A stretch of DNA of 64,000 nucleotides from positions 231,434-295,433 of the forward strand of contig NZ_BMTF01000006.1 of assembly GCF_014649535.1 (NCBI RefSeq), given 5' to 3'. Origin of the DNA: Streptomyces gelaticus. Lineage in GTDB: Bacteria > Actinomycetota > Actinomycetes > Streptomycetales > Streptomycetaceae. Below the pieces are notes generated by a model that made no database searches, was not told the origin of the DNA, and saw only the letters and a list, made by a program, of their open reading frames with translations. Numbering within the stretch: position 1 is the stretch's first letter; each line of letters begins with the position of its first letter. Below, piece by piece: positions 31,370 through 39,574 of the stretch. A program made the position numbers and the translations under genes.

Positions 31370-32910
31370 GCCGTATCGCACAGCAGGTGGAAACCCCGAA
31401 CGAGCTGCGCCGTCCAGGGCGTTGGCTCGCCCTGGCCGTGCTCGTCCTCGCCGTGCTGCTCGTGGCGATCGACGCCACCGTCCTCGGCCTGGCGACCCCG
31501 TTCCTCACCGAGGACCTCGAACCGACAGGTACCCAGCTCCTGTGGATCGGCGACGTCTACTCCTTCGTCATCGCCGGACTCCTGGTCTCCATGGGCAGCC
31601 TCGGCGACCGCATCGGCCGCAAGAAGCTGCTGCTGTGCGGTGCGACGGCGTTCGGCGCGGTCTCGGTGCTCAACGCCTACGCACACACCCCCGAGATGAT
31701 GATCCTGGCGCGGGCACTGCTCGGTGTCGCGGGCGCCACCCTCATGCCGTCCACGCTCGCCCTGATCCGCAACCTCTTCCACGACCCGCGCGAGCGCAGT
31801 CTGGCCATCGGGATCTGGGGAGCGATGGCCTCGGCGGGCGCGGCCGTCGGCCCCGTGGTCGGCGGACTGCTGCTGGAGCACTTCTGGTGGGGCTCGGTCT
31901 TCCTGATCAACCTGCCGGTGATGGCGATCCTGGTGGTGGTCGGCGCCAGGATGATCCCCGAATCCAGGAACCCTGCCCCGGGCCCGTGGGACCTGGTCAG
32001 CGTGGCGCTCTCCTTCATCGGCATGATCGGCGTCGTGTACGCCATCAAGGAGCTGGCGTCGCACGGCCCGAGCTCGGGGACCGTCCTCGCGGGCCTCGGC
32101 GGCGTGGTCGCACTCTGCTGGTTCGTACGCAGGCAACTCACGCTGCCCGCACCCCTGCTGGACATGCGGCTCTTCCACCACCGGGGTTTCTCGGGCGCGG
32201 TCCTCGCCGACCTGCTGACCATCCTCGGCCTGTCCGGCATGGTCTTCTTCCTCTCCCAGTTCCTCCAACTGGTGCAGGGGCGCGGCCCGCTGGAGGCCGG
32301 CCTCGCCGAACTTCCCGCGGCCGTCGGTGCGGTCGTCGCGGGTCTGCTCGCGGGCCGGGCGGCCCGACGCTTCTCGGTGCGTTCGGTGGTGACCGGCGGT
32401 CTCGGGGCGATCGGCCTGGCGCTCGCCGCGGTCACCCTGATCCACGGGGAGACCGCCTACCCGCTGATCGGCGCGGTGCTGCTCGTCGTCGGAACGGGTG
32501 CGGGCTTCGCCTTCACCGTCACCTCCGACGTGATCCTCTCCAGCGTCCCGCAGGAGCAGGCGGGTTCCGCCGGCGCGGTCTCCGAGACGGCGTACGAACT
32601 CGGCGCGGCCCTCGGCATCGCCCTGCTCGGCTCCATCGTCACCGGCGCCTACCAGACCTTCGAATCGCCCGCGGGCACCCCGCCGGCCAACGCCGCCGCG
32701 GCGCACGAATCGCTGGGCGGCGCGGTCGAGGCGACCCACGGCCTGCCGGCCCAGCAGGCACACGCGCTGCTCACCGCGGCGCAGGACTCGTTCGTGGAAG
32801 GGCTGCGGCTCGCCGCGGGGGTCGGCGCGGCGGTCCTGCTGGCCACGGCCGTCGCCGCCTGGTTCCTGCTGCGCGGTCAGAAGCTGGAGGACGGCATCGT
32901 GCACCAGTAG
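31366..32910 (+). CDS. MFS multidrug exporter, DHA2 type (14 TM)
   Basis: 514 residues with about fourteen spans. Motif A lies at GSLGDRIGRKKLLL, motif C-like GIWGAMASAGAAVGPVVGGLLLEHFWWGSVF near span 5, and D35-type acidic residue in span 1 (VAIDATVLGLATP). Closest type: QacA/SmvA/EmrB-like proton-drug antiporters. It is the second gene of a tetR operon and ends at a strong hairpin. Confidence 0.9.
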   Translation: MSRIAQQVETPNELRRPGRWLALAVLVLAVLLVAIDATVLGLATPFLTEDLEPTGTQLLWIGDVYSFVIAGLLVSMGSLGDRIGRKKLLLCGATAFGAVSVLNAYAHTPEMMILARALLGVAGATLMPSTLALIRNLFHDPRERSLAIGIWGAMASAGAAVGPVVGGLLLEHFWWGSVFLINLPVMAILVVVGARMIPESRNPAPGPWDLVSVALSFIGMIGVVYAIKELASHGPSSGTVLAGLGGVVALCWFVRRQLTLPAPLLDMRLFHHRGFSGAVLADLLTILGLSGMVFFLSQFLQLVQGRGPLEAGLAELPAAVGAVVAGLLAGRAARRFSVRSVVTGGLGAIGLALAAVTLIHGETAYPLIGAVLLVVGTGAGFAFTVTSDVILSSVPQEQAGSAGAVSETAYELGAALGIALLGSIVTGAYQTFESPAGTPPANAAAAHESLGGAVEATHGLPAQQAHALLTAAQDSFVEGLRLAAGVGAAVLLATAVAAWFLLRGQKLEDGIVHQ

Positions 32911-32928
32911 CCGCCCGGACACGCGAAG

Positions 32929-32964
32929 GGGCCCGTACCACCGAGAGAACGGGGGTACGGGCCC
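32929..32964. terminator. Bidirectional terminator between MFS and acyltransferase genes
   Basis: 11-bp perfect stem GGGCCCGTACC (32929-32939) / GGTACGGGCCC (32954-32964), loop 14 nt. On the plus strand it is followed by TT; the convergent gene ends 38 bp further on. Confidence 0.8.
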
Positions 32965-33002
32965 TTGTGCACGTCCTGCCGTCGGCGCATCGCGCCCGGG
33001 GC

Positions 33003-33674
33003 TCAGGCGGCCTTGGCCTTCGTGGCGTACATGTCGACGTACTCCTGACCGGACAGCCGCATCACCTCGGCCATCACGGAGTCGGTCACCGCCCGCAGCA
33101 CATAGCGGTCGCGGTCCATGCCCTCGTAACGGGAGAACTCCATCGGCTCGCCGAAACGGACCGTCACCTTGCCGGGACGGGGCAGGCCGGCCCCGCCGGG
33201 CTGCAGCTTGTCCGTGCCGATCATCGCGAACGGCACCACCGGCGCGCCCGTCATCAGCGTCAGCCGGGCGATGCCGGTACGGCCCCGGTACAGGCGGCCG
33301 TCGGGGGAGCGGGTGCCCTCGGGGTAGATGGCGAACGCCTTGCCCTCCTCCAGCACCCGACGGCCCGTCATCAGCGCCGCGACACCGCCGCGGCCGCCGT
33401 CCCGGTCCACCGGGATCATGCCGCAGCCGGTGAAGAACCAGGCCATCGCCCGGCCCTTGAGCCCCTTGCCCGTCACATACTCGTCCTTGCCGATGTAGAA
33501 CACCGGCCGGTCGCAGCAGATCGGCATGATCATCGAGTCGATGAACGTCAGATGGTTGCCCGCGAGAATCACCGGACCGTCCCCGGGGATGTTCTCCACA
33601 CCCTCCACCTGGGGGCGGAACATCAGGCGCAAGATCGGTCCGAGCACTGCCTTGATGAGTGCGTGTCGGGACAA
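33003..33674 (-). CDS. 1-acyl-glycerol-3-phosphate acyltransferase (PlsC family)
   Basis: 223 residues. The acyltransferase motifs are H41-x4-D46 (NHLTFID), GMIPVDRDGG, YPEGTRSPDG (motif III) and GAPVVPFAMIG (motif IV). It should acylate lysophosphatidate or a related lysolipid at the inner membrane face. The start is a TTG at 33674, set 5 nt after GGAGG; an ATG-started frame further upstream would carry a long unrelated extension. Divergent from a glycerophosphodiester phosphodiesterase, a phospholipid-related neighbour. Confidence 0.88.
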   Translation of the reverse strand: MSRHALIKAVLGPILRLMFRPQVEGVENIPGDGPVILAGNHLTFIDSMIMPICCDRPVFYIGKDEYVTGKGLKGRAMAWFFTGCGMIPVDRDGGRGGVAALMTGRRVLEEGKAFAIYPEGTRSPDGRLYRGRTGIARLTLMTGAPVVPFAMIGTDKLQPGGAGLPRPGKVTVRFGEPMEFSRYEGMDRDRYVLRAVTDSVMAEVMRLSGQEYVDMYATKAKAA

Positions 33675-33908
33675 CGGTTCCTCCGGTGTAGTGGCCGGGC
33701 CGGCCGAGGAGCGGGATCGAGACGGTCCATGCAGGTGAGGACGATACTCGCGGTTACTCGCTGATCGCACATCGGGTTCACGGAGCGGATACGCGGCGTT
33801 GACATGAGTTTCCGCCATGTTCGTCCAGGAGCTGCCTCCAAGACGGTACCGCTGCCTACGCTCGGGCCCCGCCCGACAGGTGCCAGACATCACACGCGAG
33901 GAGCATTC

Positions 33909-35081
33909 ATGACTGAGCGCGCGCAGGCCGGTCCCGGCCGCAGAACCATGCTGGGAGCGGGAGCCGCCGTACTGGGCACGGCCGCCCTCGGACTGGCCGG
34001 CGGTCCGGCCGCCGCCGGCACCGCGTCGAACACCCCGGGACACCGCGGCGGCCACGGCTTCCGCCTCGACCTGCCGGTGCCCACCGTCATCGGGCACCGC
34101 GGCGCCAGCGGCTACCGGCCCGAGCACACCCTCGGCTCCTACCAGCTGGCCCTCGACATGGGCGCGCACATCGTCGAGCAGGACCTGGTGCCGACCAAGG
34201 ACGGCCACCTGGTGTGCCGTCACGAGAACGACATCACCGCCACCACCGATGTCTCCGCCCACCCCGAGTTCGCGAGCCGCAGGACCACGAAGAAGGTCGA
34301 CGGCGTCCTGCTCACCGGCTGGTTCACCGAGGACTTCACCCTCGCCGAACTGAAGACACTGCGCGCCAAGGAGCGCATCCCCGGCACCCGGCAGAAGAAC
34401 ACGCTCTACGACGGCCGCTGGGAGATCCCCACCTTCGAGGAGGTGCTGCGCTGGGCCGACCGCGAGGGCCGCAGGCGCTCAAAGCCCGTCTGGCTGTACG
34501 TCGAGACCAAGCACCCCACCTACTTCCGCGGTCTCGGTCTCGGCCTCGAAGAGCCGCTGGCCAAGCTGCTGCGCCGCTACAACCGGAACCGTCAGCACTC
34601 GCCGCTCATCCTCCAGTCCTTCGAGCCCAGCAGCATCCAGCGGCTGGCCCGGCTCGTCGCGACCCCACGCGTCGTCCTGCTCTCGGGCGCGGCATCGCGC
34701 CCCTGGGACTTCGTGACGTCCGGTGACCCGCGCACCGTGGCGGACCTGGTGAAGCCCGAGGGACTGAAGTGGATGGCCTCCTTCGCCCAGGGCATCGGCC
34801 CCACCCTGGACCTGGTCATCCCCAAGGACGCCTCCGGGCGGCTCACCGCACCGACCACGCTGGTCGAGGACGCGCACGCCCAGGGCCTGGTCCTGCACCC
34901 CTACACCATGCGCAACGAGAACACCTTCCTGCCCGCCGACTTCCGGCGCGGGACGGACCCCAACGCCTACGGCGACGCGTTCGGCGCGTTCCAGGCGTAC
35001 TTCGCGACGGGCATCGACGGCGTCTTCTCCGACAACCCGGACACGGCCCTGCTCGCCGCGGCGGACTTCGCCGCGAAGTGA
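33909..35081 (+). CDS. Secreted glycerophosphodiester phosphodiesterase
   Basis: 390 residues. A Tat signal (GRRTMLGAGAAVLG, then hydrophobic, cleavage near AAAGT) is followed by the GDPD barrel: HRGASGYRPEHT (H63, R64, E72), EQDLVPTKDGHLV (metal-binding E90 and D92) and H105 in CRHEND. It hydrolyses glycerophosphodiesters to glycerol-3-phosphate and an alcohol outside the cell, in phosphate or glycerol scavenging. ATG 33909 has AGGAG upstream. Followed by a hairpin. Confidence 0.93.
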   Translation: MTERAQAGPGRRTMLGAGAAVLGTAALGLAGGPAAAGTASNTPGHRGGHGFRLDLPVPTVIGHRGASGYRPEHTLGSYQLALDMGAHIVEQDLVPTKDGHLVCRHENDITATTDVSAHPEFASRRTTKKVDGVLLTGWFTEDFTLAELKTLRAKERIPGTRQKNTLYDGRWEIPTFEEVLRWADREGRRRSKPVWLYVETKHPTYFRGLGLGLEEPLAKLLRRYNRNRQHSPLILQSFEPSSIQRLARLVATPRVVLLSGAASRPWDFVTSGDPRTVADLVKPEGLKWMASFAQGIGPTLDLVIPKDASGRLTAPTTLVEDAHAQGLVLHPYTMRNENTFLPADFRRGTDPNAYGDAFGAFQAYFATGIDGVFSDNPDTALLAAADFAAK

Positions 35082-35093
35082 CAACCGCGTCAG

Positions 35094-35123
35094 CACCCGG
35101 CCGGGGCGTGCCCCGGTCGGGTG
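35094..35123 (+). terminator. Terminator after GDPD gene
   Basis: 13-bp stem with one G-U wobble (35094-35106 with 35111-35123) and a tight 4-nt loop, 12 bp after the stop. Confidence 0.75.
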
Positions 35124-35175
35124 ATGCTCGCCCGGCACGGCAACCGGCCGCGGGCGCGGGCGCGTCGGCCGGGAC

Positions 35176-35754
35176 ATGACGCTTCTCGATCTTGCTCCCG
35201 CAGTTCCCGCCCGCACTTCCGCTTCGGCGTCCGCCTCCCTGGTCCGCGCCCTGCATCCGCTGGTGAGCGCCGAGGCCATGGCGGAGGCGGCCGCCTCGGC
35301 GACGGGGGCGGCGGTCGAACCGGCCGATCTCGAACAGGCCGTCTGGCTGCGGCTGCTGGAGCGGCTCGCGGGGGAGGGCCCGCCGGTGGACCCGGCCCGC
35401 TGGGTACGCGAGGCCGTACGCGGAGAGGCCCGCAGGGCCCGCCGTACCGTCCGGCACGAACGTCCCTACCGCGACGACACCGCCGCGGACCCGGCCGGCT
35501 GCCCCGAGCGGCTCGCCCTCGGCGCCGACGAACGCCGGGTGCTGCGCGCGGCGGTGGACCGGCTGCCCGGCCGGTGCGCCCGGCTGCTGGCGGCGATGCT
35601 CGCGCCCAGCGATCCGACCTACCGGGAAATCGCAGGGAAGTTGGGTATGTCACAGGGGAGTTTGGGCCCGATCCGTTCCCGTTGCCTTGGATGTCTGCGC
35701 AGAATGCTCGCGGCGGAGGTTGCTGCTCCTGAACTGCGGGAAAAGGAGCGTTAG
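35176..35754 (+). CDS. Sigma-70-like protein with reduced region 2
   Basis: 192 residues. Residues about 50-95 (LEQAVWLRLLERL ... ARWVREAVRGEARRARRTVRHE) resemble the 2.3-2.4 part of ECF region 2, and about 115-175 form region 4 (LRAAVDRLPGRCARLLAAML ... TYREIAGKLGMSQGSLGPIRSRCLGCLRRML). An alanine/serine-rich N-terminus replaces region 2.1-2.2. It may be a genuine minimal sigma factor or a sigma-like DNA-binding regulator. It lies just upstream of a GNAT gene, 36 bp apart. Confidence 0.75.
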   Translation: MTLLDLAPAVPARTSASASASLVRALHPLVSAEAMAEAAASATGAAVEPADLEQAVWLRLLERLAGEGPPVDPARWVREAVRGEARRARRTVRHERPYRDDTAADPAGCPERLALGADERRVLRAAVDRLPGRCARLLAAMLAPSDPTYREIAGKLGMSQGSLGPIRSRCLGCLRRMLAAEVAAPELREKER

Positions 35755-35790
35755 ACAACCGGTGGATCAGGTGGGCGGAGGCATGCGCGG

Positions 35791-36294
35791 ATGGGCATGA
35801 GCGTGATCATCTCGACGGCGACGGCACAGGACGCCGAACAGATCTTGAAACTCCAGTACCTCTGCTTCCAGAGCGAGGCGGAGCTGTACGGGAACTACCG
35901 GATCGACCCGCTGGTCCAGACCCTCGACTCGCTGCACGCCGAGATCGCCACCAACCTGGTGTTCGTCGCGCGCCTGGGTGACGAGGTCGTGGGCTCGGTC
36001 CGGGGAGCCGTCGGCGCGGACGGCACGGGGGAGATCGGCAGGCTCTGCGTCCACCCCCGGCTCCAGGGCCACGGACTCGGTGCCCGGTTGCTGCGGGCGG
36101 CGGAGTCGGGACTCGCCGAGGAGCGGTCGGCCACCCGGTTCCGGCTGCACACCGGTCATCGCAGCGAGAGCAATCTGCGGCTCTACCGACGGGCTGGCTA
36201 CGCCCCCGTGGGCAACGAGACCGGCCGGGACGGCGTCCTGATGATCCTGCTGGAGAAGGACGCCGCCAAGCCCGCGTACGTGGCCAGCGCCTAG
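35791..36294 (+). CDS. GNAT N-acetyltransferase
   Basis: 167 residues, one GNAT domain. The acetyl-CoA-binding loop is LCVHPRLQGHGLGARLLRAAE (Q/R-x-x-G-x-G/A), followed by SNLRLYRRAGYAPVG. ATG 35791 is 9 nt after GGAGG. Acceptor substrate unknown. Probably transcribed with the sigma-like gene before it. Confidence 0.85.
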   Translation: MGMSVIISTATAQDAEQILKLQYLCFQSEAELYGNYRIDPLVQTLDSLHAEIATNLVFVARLGDEVVGSVRGAVGADGTGEIGRLCVHPRLQGHGLGARLLRAAESGLAEERSATRFRLHTGHRSESNLRLYRRAGYAPVGNETGRDGVLMILLEKDAAKPAYVASA

Positions 36295-36376
36295 GGGTTT
36301 TTCGTTCGGATCGGGCCGGATCAGGGAGCGGGGTCCGGTGCGTGCGATCGCAAGGCGGACCAGGGTCGGACAGGCC

Positions 36377-36814
36377 CTAGTTCTGTTTCGCCCGGCGCAG
36401 CCACATCATCCCGGTGACCGGCAGGATCACCGGGATGAACAGGTACCCCATGCCGAAGTCGGACCAGACGGTGGCGTCCGCGAACGCCGAGGGCTCCGCC
36501 ATCGTCCAGGCCCCGACGACCAGCACGCCCAGCAGCTCGGCGGCGCAGCACACCAGCGCGGTCCGGCGCGCCTTCTCGCCCCCGCGCACCAGCGAGTACG
36601 TGATGAACCCGTATACGAGCGCGGCGACGGCCGACAGCACGTAGGCGAGCGGCGCCCTGTCGAAGTCCAGGATCATCTGGACGATCGAGCGGGAGGCGGC
36701 CGCGACGGTGAACACCCCGTAGAACCAGACCAGTACGCGGCCGGGCCCCGTGCCGAGGTCGAAGGGCTGCTTCTCGCCGGTGGCCGCCGCGGGAGTGCGT
36801 TCGGTGTCGGTCAC
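36377..36814 (-). CDS. Small membrane protein with four TM spans
   Basis: 145 residues. A polar N-terminus (VTDTERTPAAATGEKQPFD) is followed by four hydrophobic segments (VLVWFYGVFTVAAASRSIV, YVLSAVAALVYGFITYSLV, ALVCCAAELLGVLVVGAW, FIPVILPVTGMMWL). Not assigned to a characterised function. The start is GTG 36814, 2 nt after the upstream gene's stop, so the two membrane proteins are an operon and may interact. Confidence 0.75.
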   Translation of the reverse strand: MTDTERTPAAATGEKQPFDLGTGPGRVLVWFYGVFTVAAASRSIVQMILDFDRAPLAYVLSAVAALVYGFITYSLVRGGEKARRTALVCCAAELLGVLVVGAWTMAEPSAFADATVWSDFGMGYLFIPVILPVTGMMWLRRAKQN

Positions 36815-36816
36815 GG

Positions 36817-37176
36817 TCAGTTTCCCCAGATGTCGTAGAGCCGTACTTCGAGGACGGCCAGCACGACGGCGCCCGCCGCCACCGTCACCGAACCCCACCG
36901 GGTCCGCTCGGTCAGCGAGAGGAAACCGGCCGCGGGGACCGCCAGGAAGGCCCCGATGAGATAGGCGATGAAGATCGTCATGCCCTGCTCGGGCCGTTCG
37001 CCCCGGGACAGCTGCACGATGCCCACCACCAGCTGGGCCAGCGCCAGCAGCGAGACCACGGCCATTCCGATGAAGTGCCAGTCCTTGGTCGGCTGGTCGC
37101 GGTAGGCGGCGAATCCGCACCAGGCGGCGAGGGCGAGCGCGGTCACGGCGACCGCGATCGTCAGGGCGTCAAGCAT
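36817..37176 (-). CDS. Small membrane protein, first gene of a two-gene operon
   Basis: 119 residues with four hydrophobic segments (TIAVAVTALALAAWCGFAAY, GMAVVSLLALAQLVVGIVQL, TIFIAYLIGAFLAVPAAGFL, GSVTVAAGAVVLAVLEVRL). No known function recognised. It is divergent from the metNIQ unit and stands 2 nt before the second membrane-protein gene. Confidence 0.75.
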   Translation of the reverse strand: MLDALTIAVAVTALALAAWCGFAAYRDQPTKDWHFIGMAVVSLLALAQLVVGIVQLSRGERPEQGMTIFIAYLIGAFLAVPAAGFLSLTERTRWGSVTVAAGAVVLAVLEVRLYDIWGN

Positions 37177-37467
37177 GAGCCGAGGGTATTACGGAGCGAT
37201 CGGTCCCCTGTGTGCGCCCCCGGTCGCACCGGACCCCGGGCCGGACGGGGGCCGGCGAGAGGACCGTGGCCTTGGCCACAGCCCAGGGCTGCGCCGGACC
37301 GGTCGCGGATACGGTCATCGACGCCCTGTTCCGTGTATCGATGCAGGTCACAGCTGTGGGAGCAGAGAGTGCGGCGAACAGTCGAGCCGGAGCGCGCCAC
37401 CGTCCACGTCTGTCCGCTATTCGGACAGGCGGGTCGGGCGGAAGGTTATGTCTGTTTTACTTGGGAC
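37177..37467. other. Divergent regulatory region before metNIQ leader
   Basis: No gene seen in 291 bp. It contains a palindrome GTGGCC-TT-GGCCAC at 37266-37279 and a 7-bp hairpin CTGTCCG-CTATT-CGGACAG at 37410-37428, 40 bp before the leader ORF. Either could be an operator. I find no S-box (SAM-I riboswitch) core here. Confidence 0.5.
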
Positions 37468-37554
37468 ATGACCACGACGAGCAGCCGCATCCTTGCGACC
37501 GAGGCGATCACGACGCCCGGTGCTCGTTGTATGTGTCGAATGCGCACCTTCTGA
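37468..37554 (+). CDS. Candidate Cys/Met-rich leader peptide
   Basis: A 28-codon ORF beginning MTTTSSRILATEA and ending ARCMCRMRTF, with two Cys and two Met in the last eight residues, then TGA at 37552-37554. TTTACT lies 6 nt before its ATG and there is no Shine-Dalgarno, so it is probably leaderless. It ends 220 bp before metN, with hairpin-forming sequence between. Short leader ORFs with clustered Cys codons before sulfur genes are known in Actinobacteria as ribosome-mediated attenuators. Translation has not been shown here. Confidence 0.5.
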   Translation: MTTTSSRILATEAITTPGARCMCRMRTF

Positions 37555-37774
37555 GGGCCCCCCGCTCCTCGCGCCCCGAAGCGAGACCGAGCCCGGCCGT
37601 CCGCACCCAGCGGAACGAGCCCTCCCCGGCACCGCCGTCCGGCCGCCCGCCGCCCCGAGCCGTGCCGGGACCCCGCTCGGAACGTCCGATCAAAACGTCC
37701 GAATCAGTCTCATCAGACGAATGCCCCGTGCCCGGCGGACACCGCGCCGCGCACTCGACAGTGACGGAAACCCT
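37555..37774 (+). promoter_or_regulatory. metN 5' leader with possible attenuator hairpins
   Basis: Between leader ORF and metN: CTCGC/GCGAG hairpin just after the leader stop; CCCGGCAC (37625-37632) / GTGCCGGG (37662-37669) long-range stem; direct repeat AACGTCCGA twice within 25 bp near 37680-37705; and GTCT-CATC-AGAC. Mutually exclusive folds are possible but not demonstrated. Confidence 0.35.
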
Positions 37775-38833
37775 GTGATCACCACTTCGGGCCTCACGAA
37801 GGTCTACCAGTCGCGCGGCCGGGAGGTCACCGCCCTGGACGGCGTCGACCTGCACGTCCGCGAGGGCGAGGTGTACGGCGTCATCGGACAGAGCGGCGCC
37901 GGCAAGTCCTCCCTGATCCGCTGCATCAACCTCCTGGAACGCCCCACCTCCGGCACCGTCACCGTGGCCGGCCAGGACCTCACCTCACTCGCCGGACGCG
38001 GCCGCCGGGCCGGCCAGGAACTGCGCGAGGCACGCAGCCGCATCGGCATGGTCTTCCAGCACTTCAACCTGCTGGCCTCCCGCACCGTCCAGGCCAACAT
38101 CGAACTCCCGCTGGAGATCCTCGGTGTCTCCGGCCGGGACCGCTCCCGCAAGGCCCTCGAACTCCTCGGCCTGGTCGGCCTCGCCGACAAGGCCAGGGCC
38201 TACCCCGGCCAGCTCTCCGGCGGCCAGAAACAGCGCGTCGGCATCGCCCGCGCCCTGGCCGGCGACCCCAAGGTGCTGCTCTCCGACGAGGCGACCTCGG
38301 CCCTCGACCCCGAGACCACCCGCTCCATCCTCCAGCTGTTGCGCGACCTCAACCAGCAGCTCGGCCTGACCGTCCTGCTCATCACACACGAGATGGACGT
38401 CGTCAAGACGATCTGCGACTCCGCCGCGCTGATGCAGAAGGGGCGCGTCGTCGAGTCCGGCACCGTCGGCGAACTGCTCGCCACCCCCGGTTCCGAGCTG
38501 GCCCACGAACTGTTCCCCGTCGGCGGTACGGCCTCCGGCCCCGAGTGCACGGTCGTCGACGTCACCTTCCACGGCGACGCGGCCGGCCGGCCGGTGATCT
38601 CGCAGCTCTCGCGCACCTACAACATCGACATCTCGATCCTGGGCGCCGCGATGGACACCGTCGGCGGCAAGCAGATCGGCCGGATGCGCATCGAACTGCC
38701 CGGCCGCTTCGAGGAGAACGTCGTCCCGATCGGCTTCCTGCGCGAGCAGGGCCTCCAGGCCGAGGTGGTGGCGGACGTCCCCGCCGTCCCCGTACAGACC
38801 CCCGCCCCGCTCACCAAGGAGGTGGCGAAGTGA
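37775..38833 (+). CDS. metN: Methionine ABC importer ATP-binding protein
   Basis: 352 residues. Walker A GQSGAGKSS, Q-loop FQHFNLL, signature LSGGQKQRV, Walker B VLLSDEATSAL, switch His ITHEMD. The C-terminal 75-100 residues form the NIL domain that binds methionine for transinhibition (RTYNIDISILGAAMDTVGGKQIG). Start GTG 37775. First gene of metN-I-Q; its TGA overlaps the metI GTG. Confidence 0.95.
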   Translation: MITTSGLTKVYQSRGREVTALDGVDLHVREGEVYGVIGQSGAGKSSLIRCINLLERPTSGTVTVAGQDLTSLAGRGRRAGQELREARSRIGMVFQHFNLLASRTVQANIELPLEILGVSGRDRSRKALELLGLVGLADKARAYPGQLSGGQKQRVGIARALAGDPKVLLSDEATSALDPETTRSILQLLRDLNQQLGLTVLLITHEMDVVKTICDSAALMQKGRVVESGTVGELLATPGSELAHELFPVGGTASGPECTVVDVTFHGDAAGRPVISQLSRTYNIDISILGAAMDTVGGKQIGRMRIELPGRFEENVVPIGFLREQGLQAEVVADVPAVPVQTPAPLTKEVAK

Positions 38834-39501
38834 CCTGGTCCGAAATGCAGCCGCTGCTCACCCAGGGGACCATCGACACCCTCTACATGGTGCTCTGGTC
38901 CACCGTCGTCACCGTGCTCGTCGGACTGCCGCTCGGCGTTCTGCTGGTCCTCACCGACAAGGGCGGACTGCTCCAGAACACCCCGGTGAACAAGGTCATC
39001 GGCGTGATCGTGAACATCGGCCGCTCGCTGCCGTTCATCATCCTGCTCATCGCCCTGATCCCCTTCACCACCTGGGTCGTCGGCACCTTCATCGGCCCGA
39101 CCGCGATGATCGTCCCGCTCTCCGTCGGAGCCATCCCGTTCTTCGCCCGGCTCGTCGAGACCGCCGTCCGCGAGGTCGACCACGGACTCGTCGAGGCAGT
39201 CCAGTCGATGGGCGGCTCCATCCCGACGATCGTCCGCAAGGTCCTGCTGCCGCAGGCGCTGCCCTCGGTCGTCTCGGGCGTCACCACCACCGTCATCGTG
39301 CTCATCGGCTACTCCGCGATGGCCGGCGCGGTCGGCGGCGAAGGACTCGGCTCCAAGGCCGTCACCTACGGATTCCAGCGCTTCGACAATCAGTTCATGC
39401 TCATCACCGTCGCGGTGCTGATCGTCATCGTGACCGCGGTCCAGCTGATCGGCGACCTGGCCGTACGCCTGCTCGCCCGCCGGGGCCGCACCGCCTCCTG
39501 A
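38830..39501 (+). CDS. metI: Methionine ABC importer permease
   Basis: 223 residues with five predicted spans. The EAA loop that contacts MetN reads EAVQSMGGSIPTIVRKVLLP. Start GTG 38830 overlaps the metN stop (GTGA). Forms the inner-membrane channel for D/L-methionine with MetN. Confidence 0.95.
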   Translation: MTWSEMQPLLTQGTIDTLYMVLWSTVVTVLVGLPLGVLLVLTDKGGLLQNTPVNKVIGVIVNIGRSLPFIILLIALIPFTTWVVGTFIGPTAMIVPLSVGAIPFFARLVETAVREVDHGLVEAVQSMGGSIPTIVRKVLLPQALPSVVSGVTTTVIVLIGYSAMAGAVGGEGLGSKAVTYGFQRFDNQFMLITVAVLIVIVTAVQLIGDLAVRLLARRGRTAS

Positions 39502-39574
39502 GACCTCCTCTCCGCTCACAAGCCCGAACTCCTTGTCCGGGTGCACCACTCACCACCAGAAAGAGGCACTTTTC

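Noticed and set aside
37175..37554. Longer plus-strand frames through the metN upstream region
   Set aside because: They lack ribosome sites and domain content and run through hairpins; only the 28-codon leader ORF is worth keeping.
37177..37774. SAM (S-box) riboswitch upstream of metN
   Set aside because: No conserved S-box core seen; the leader-peptide explanation fits better, but a covariance-model search is needed.
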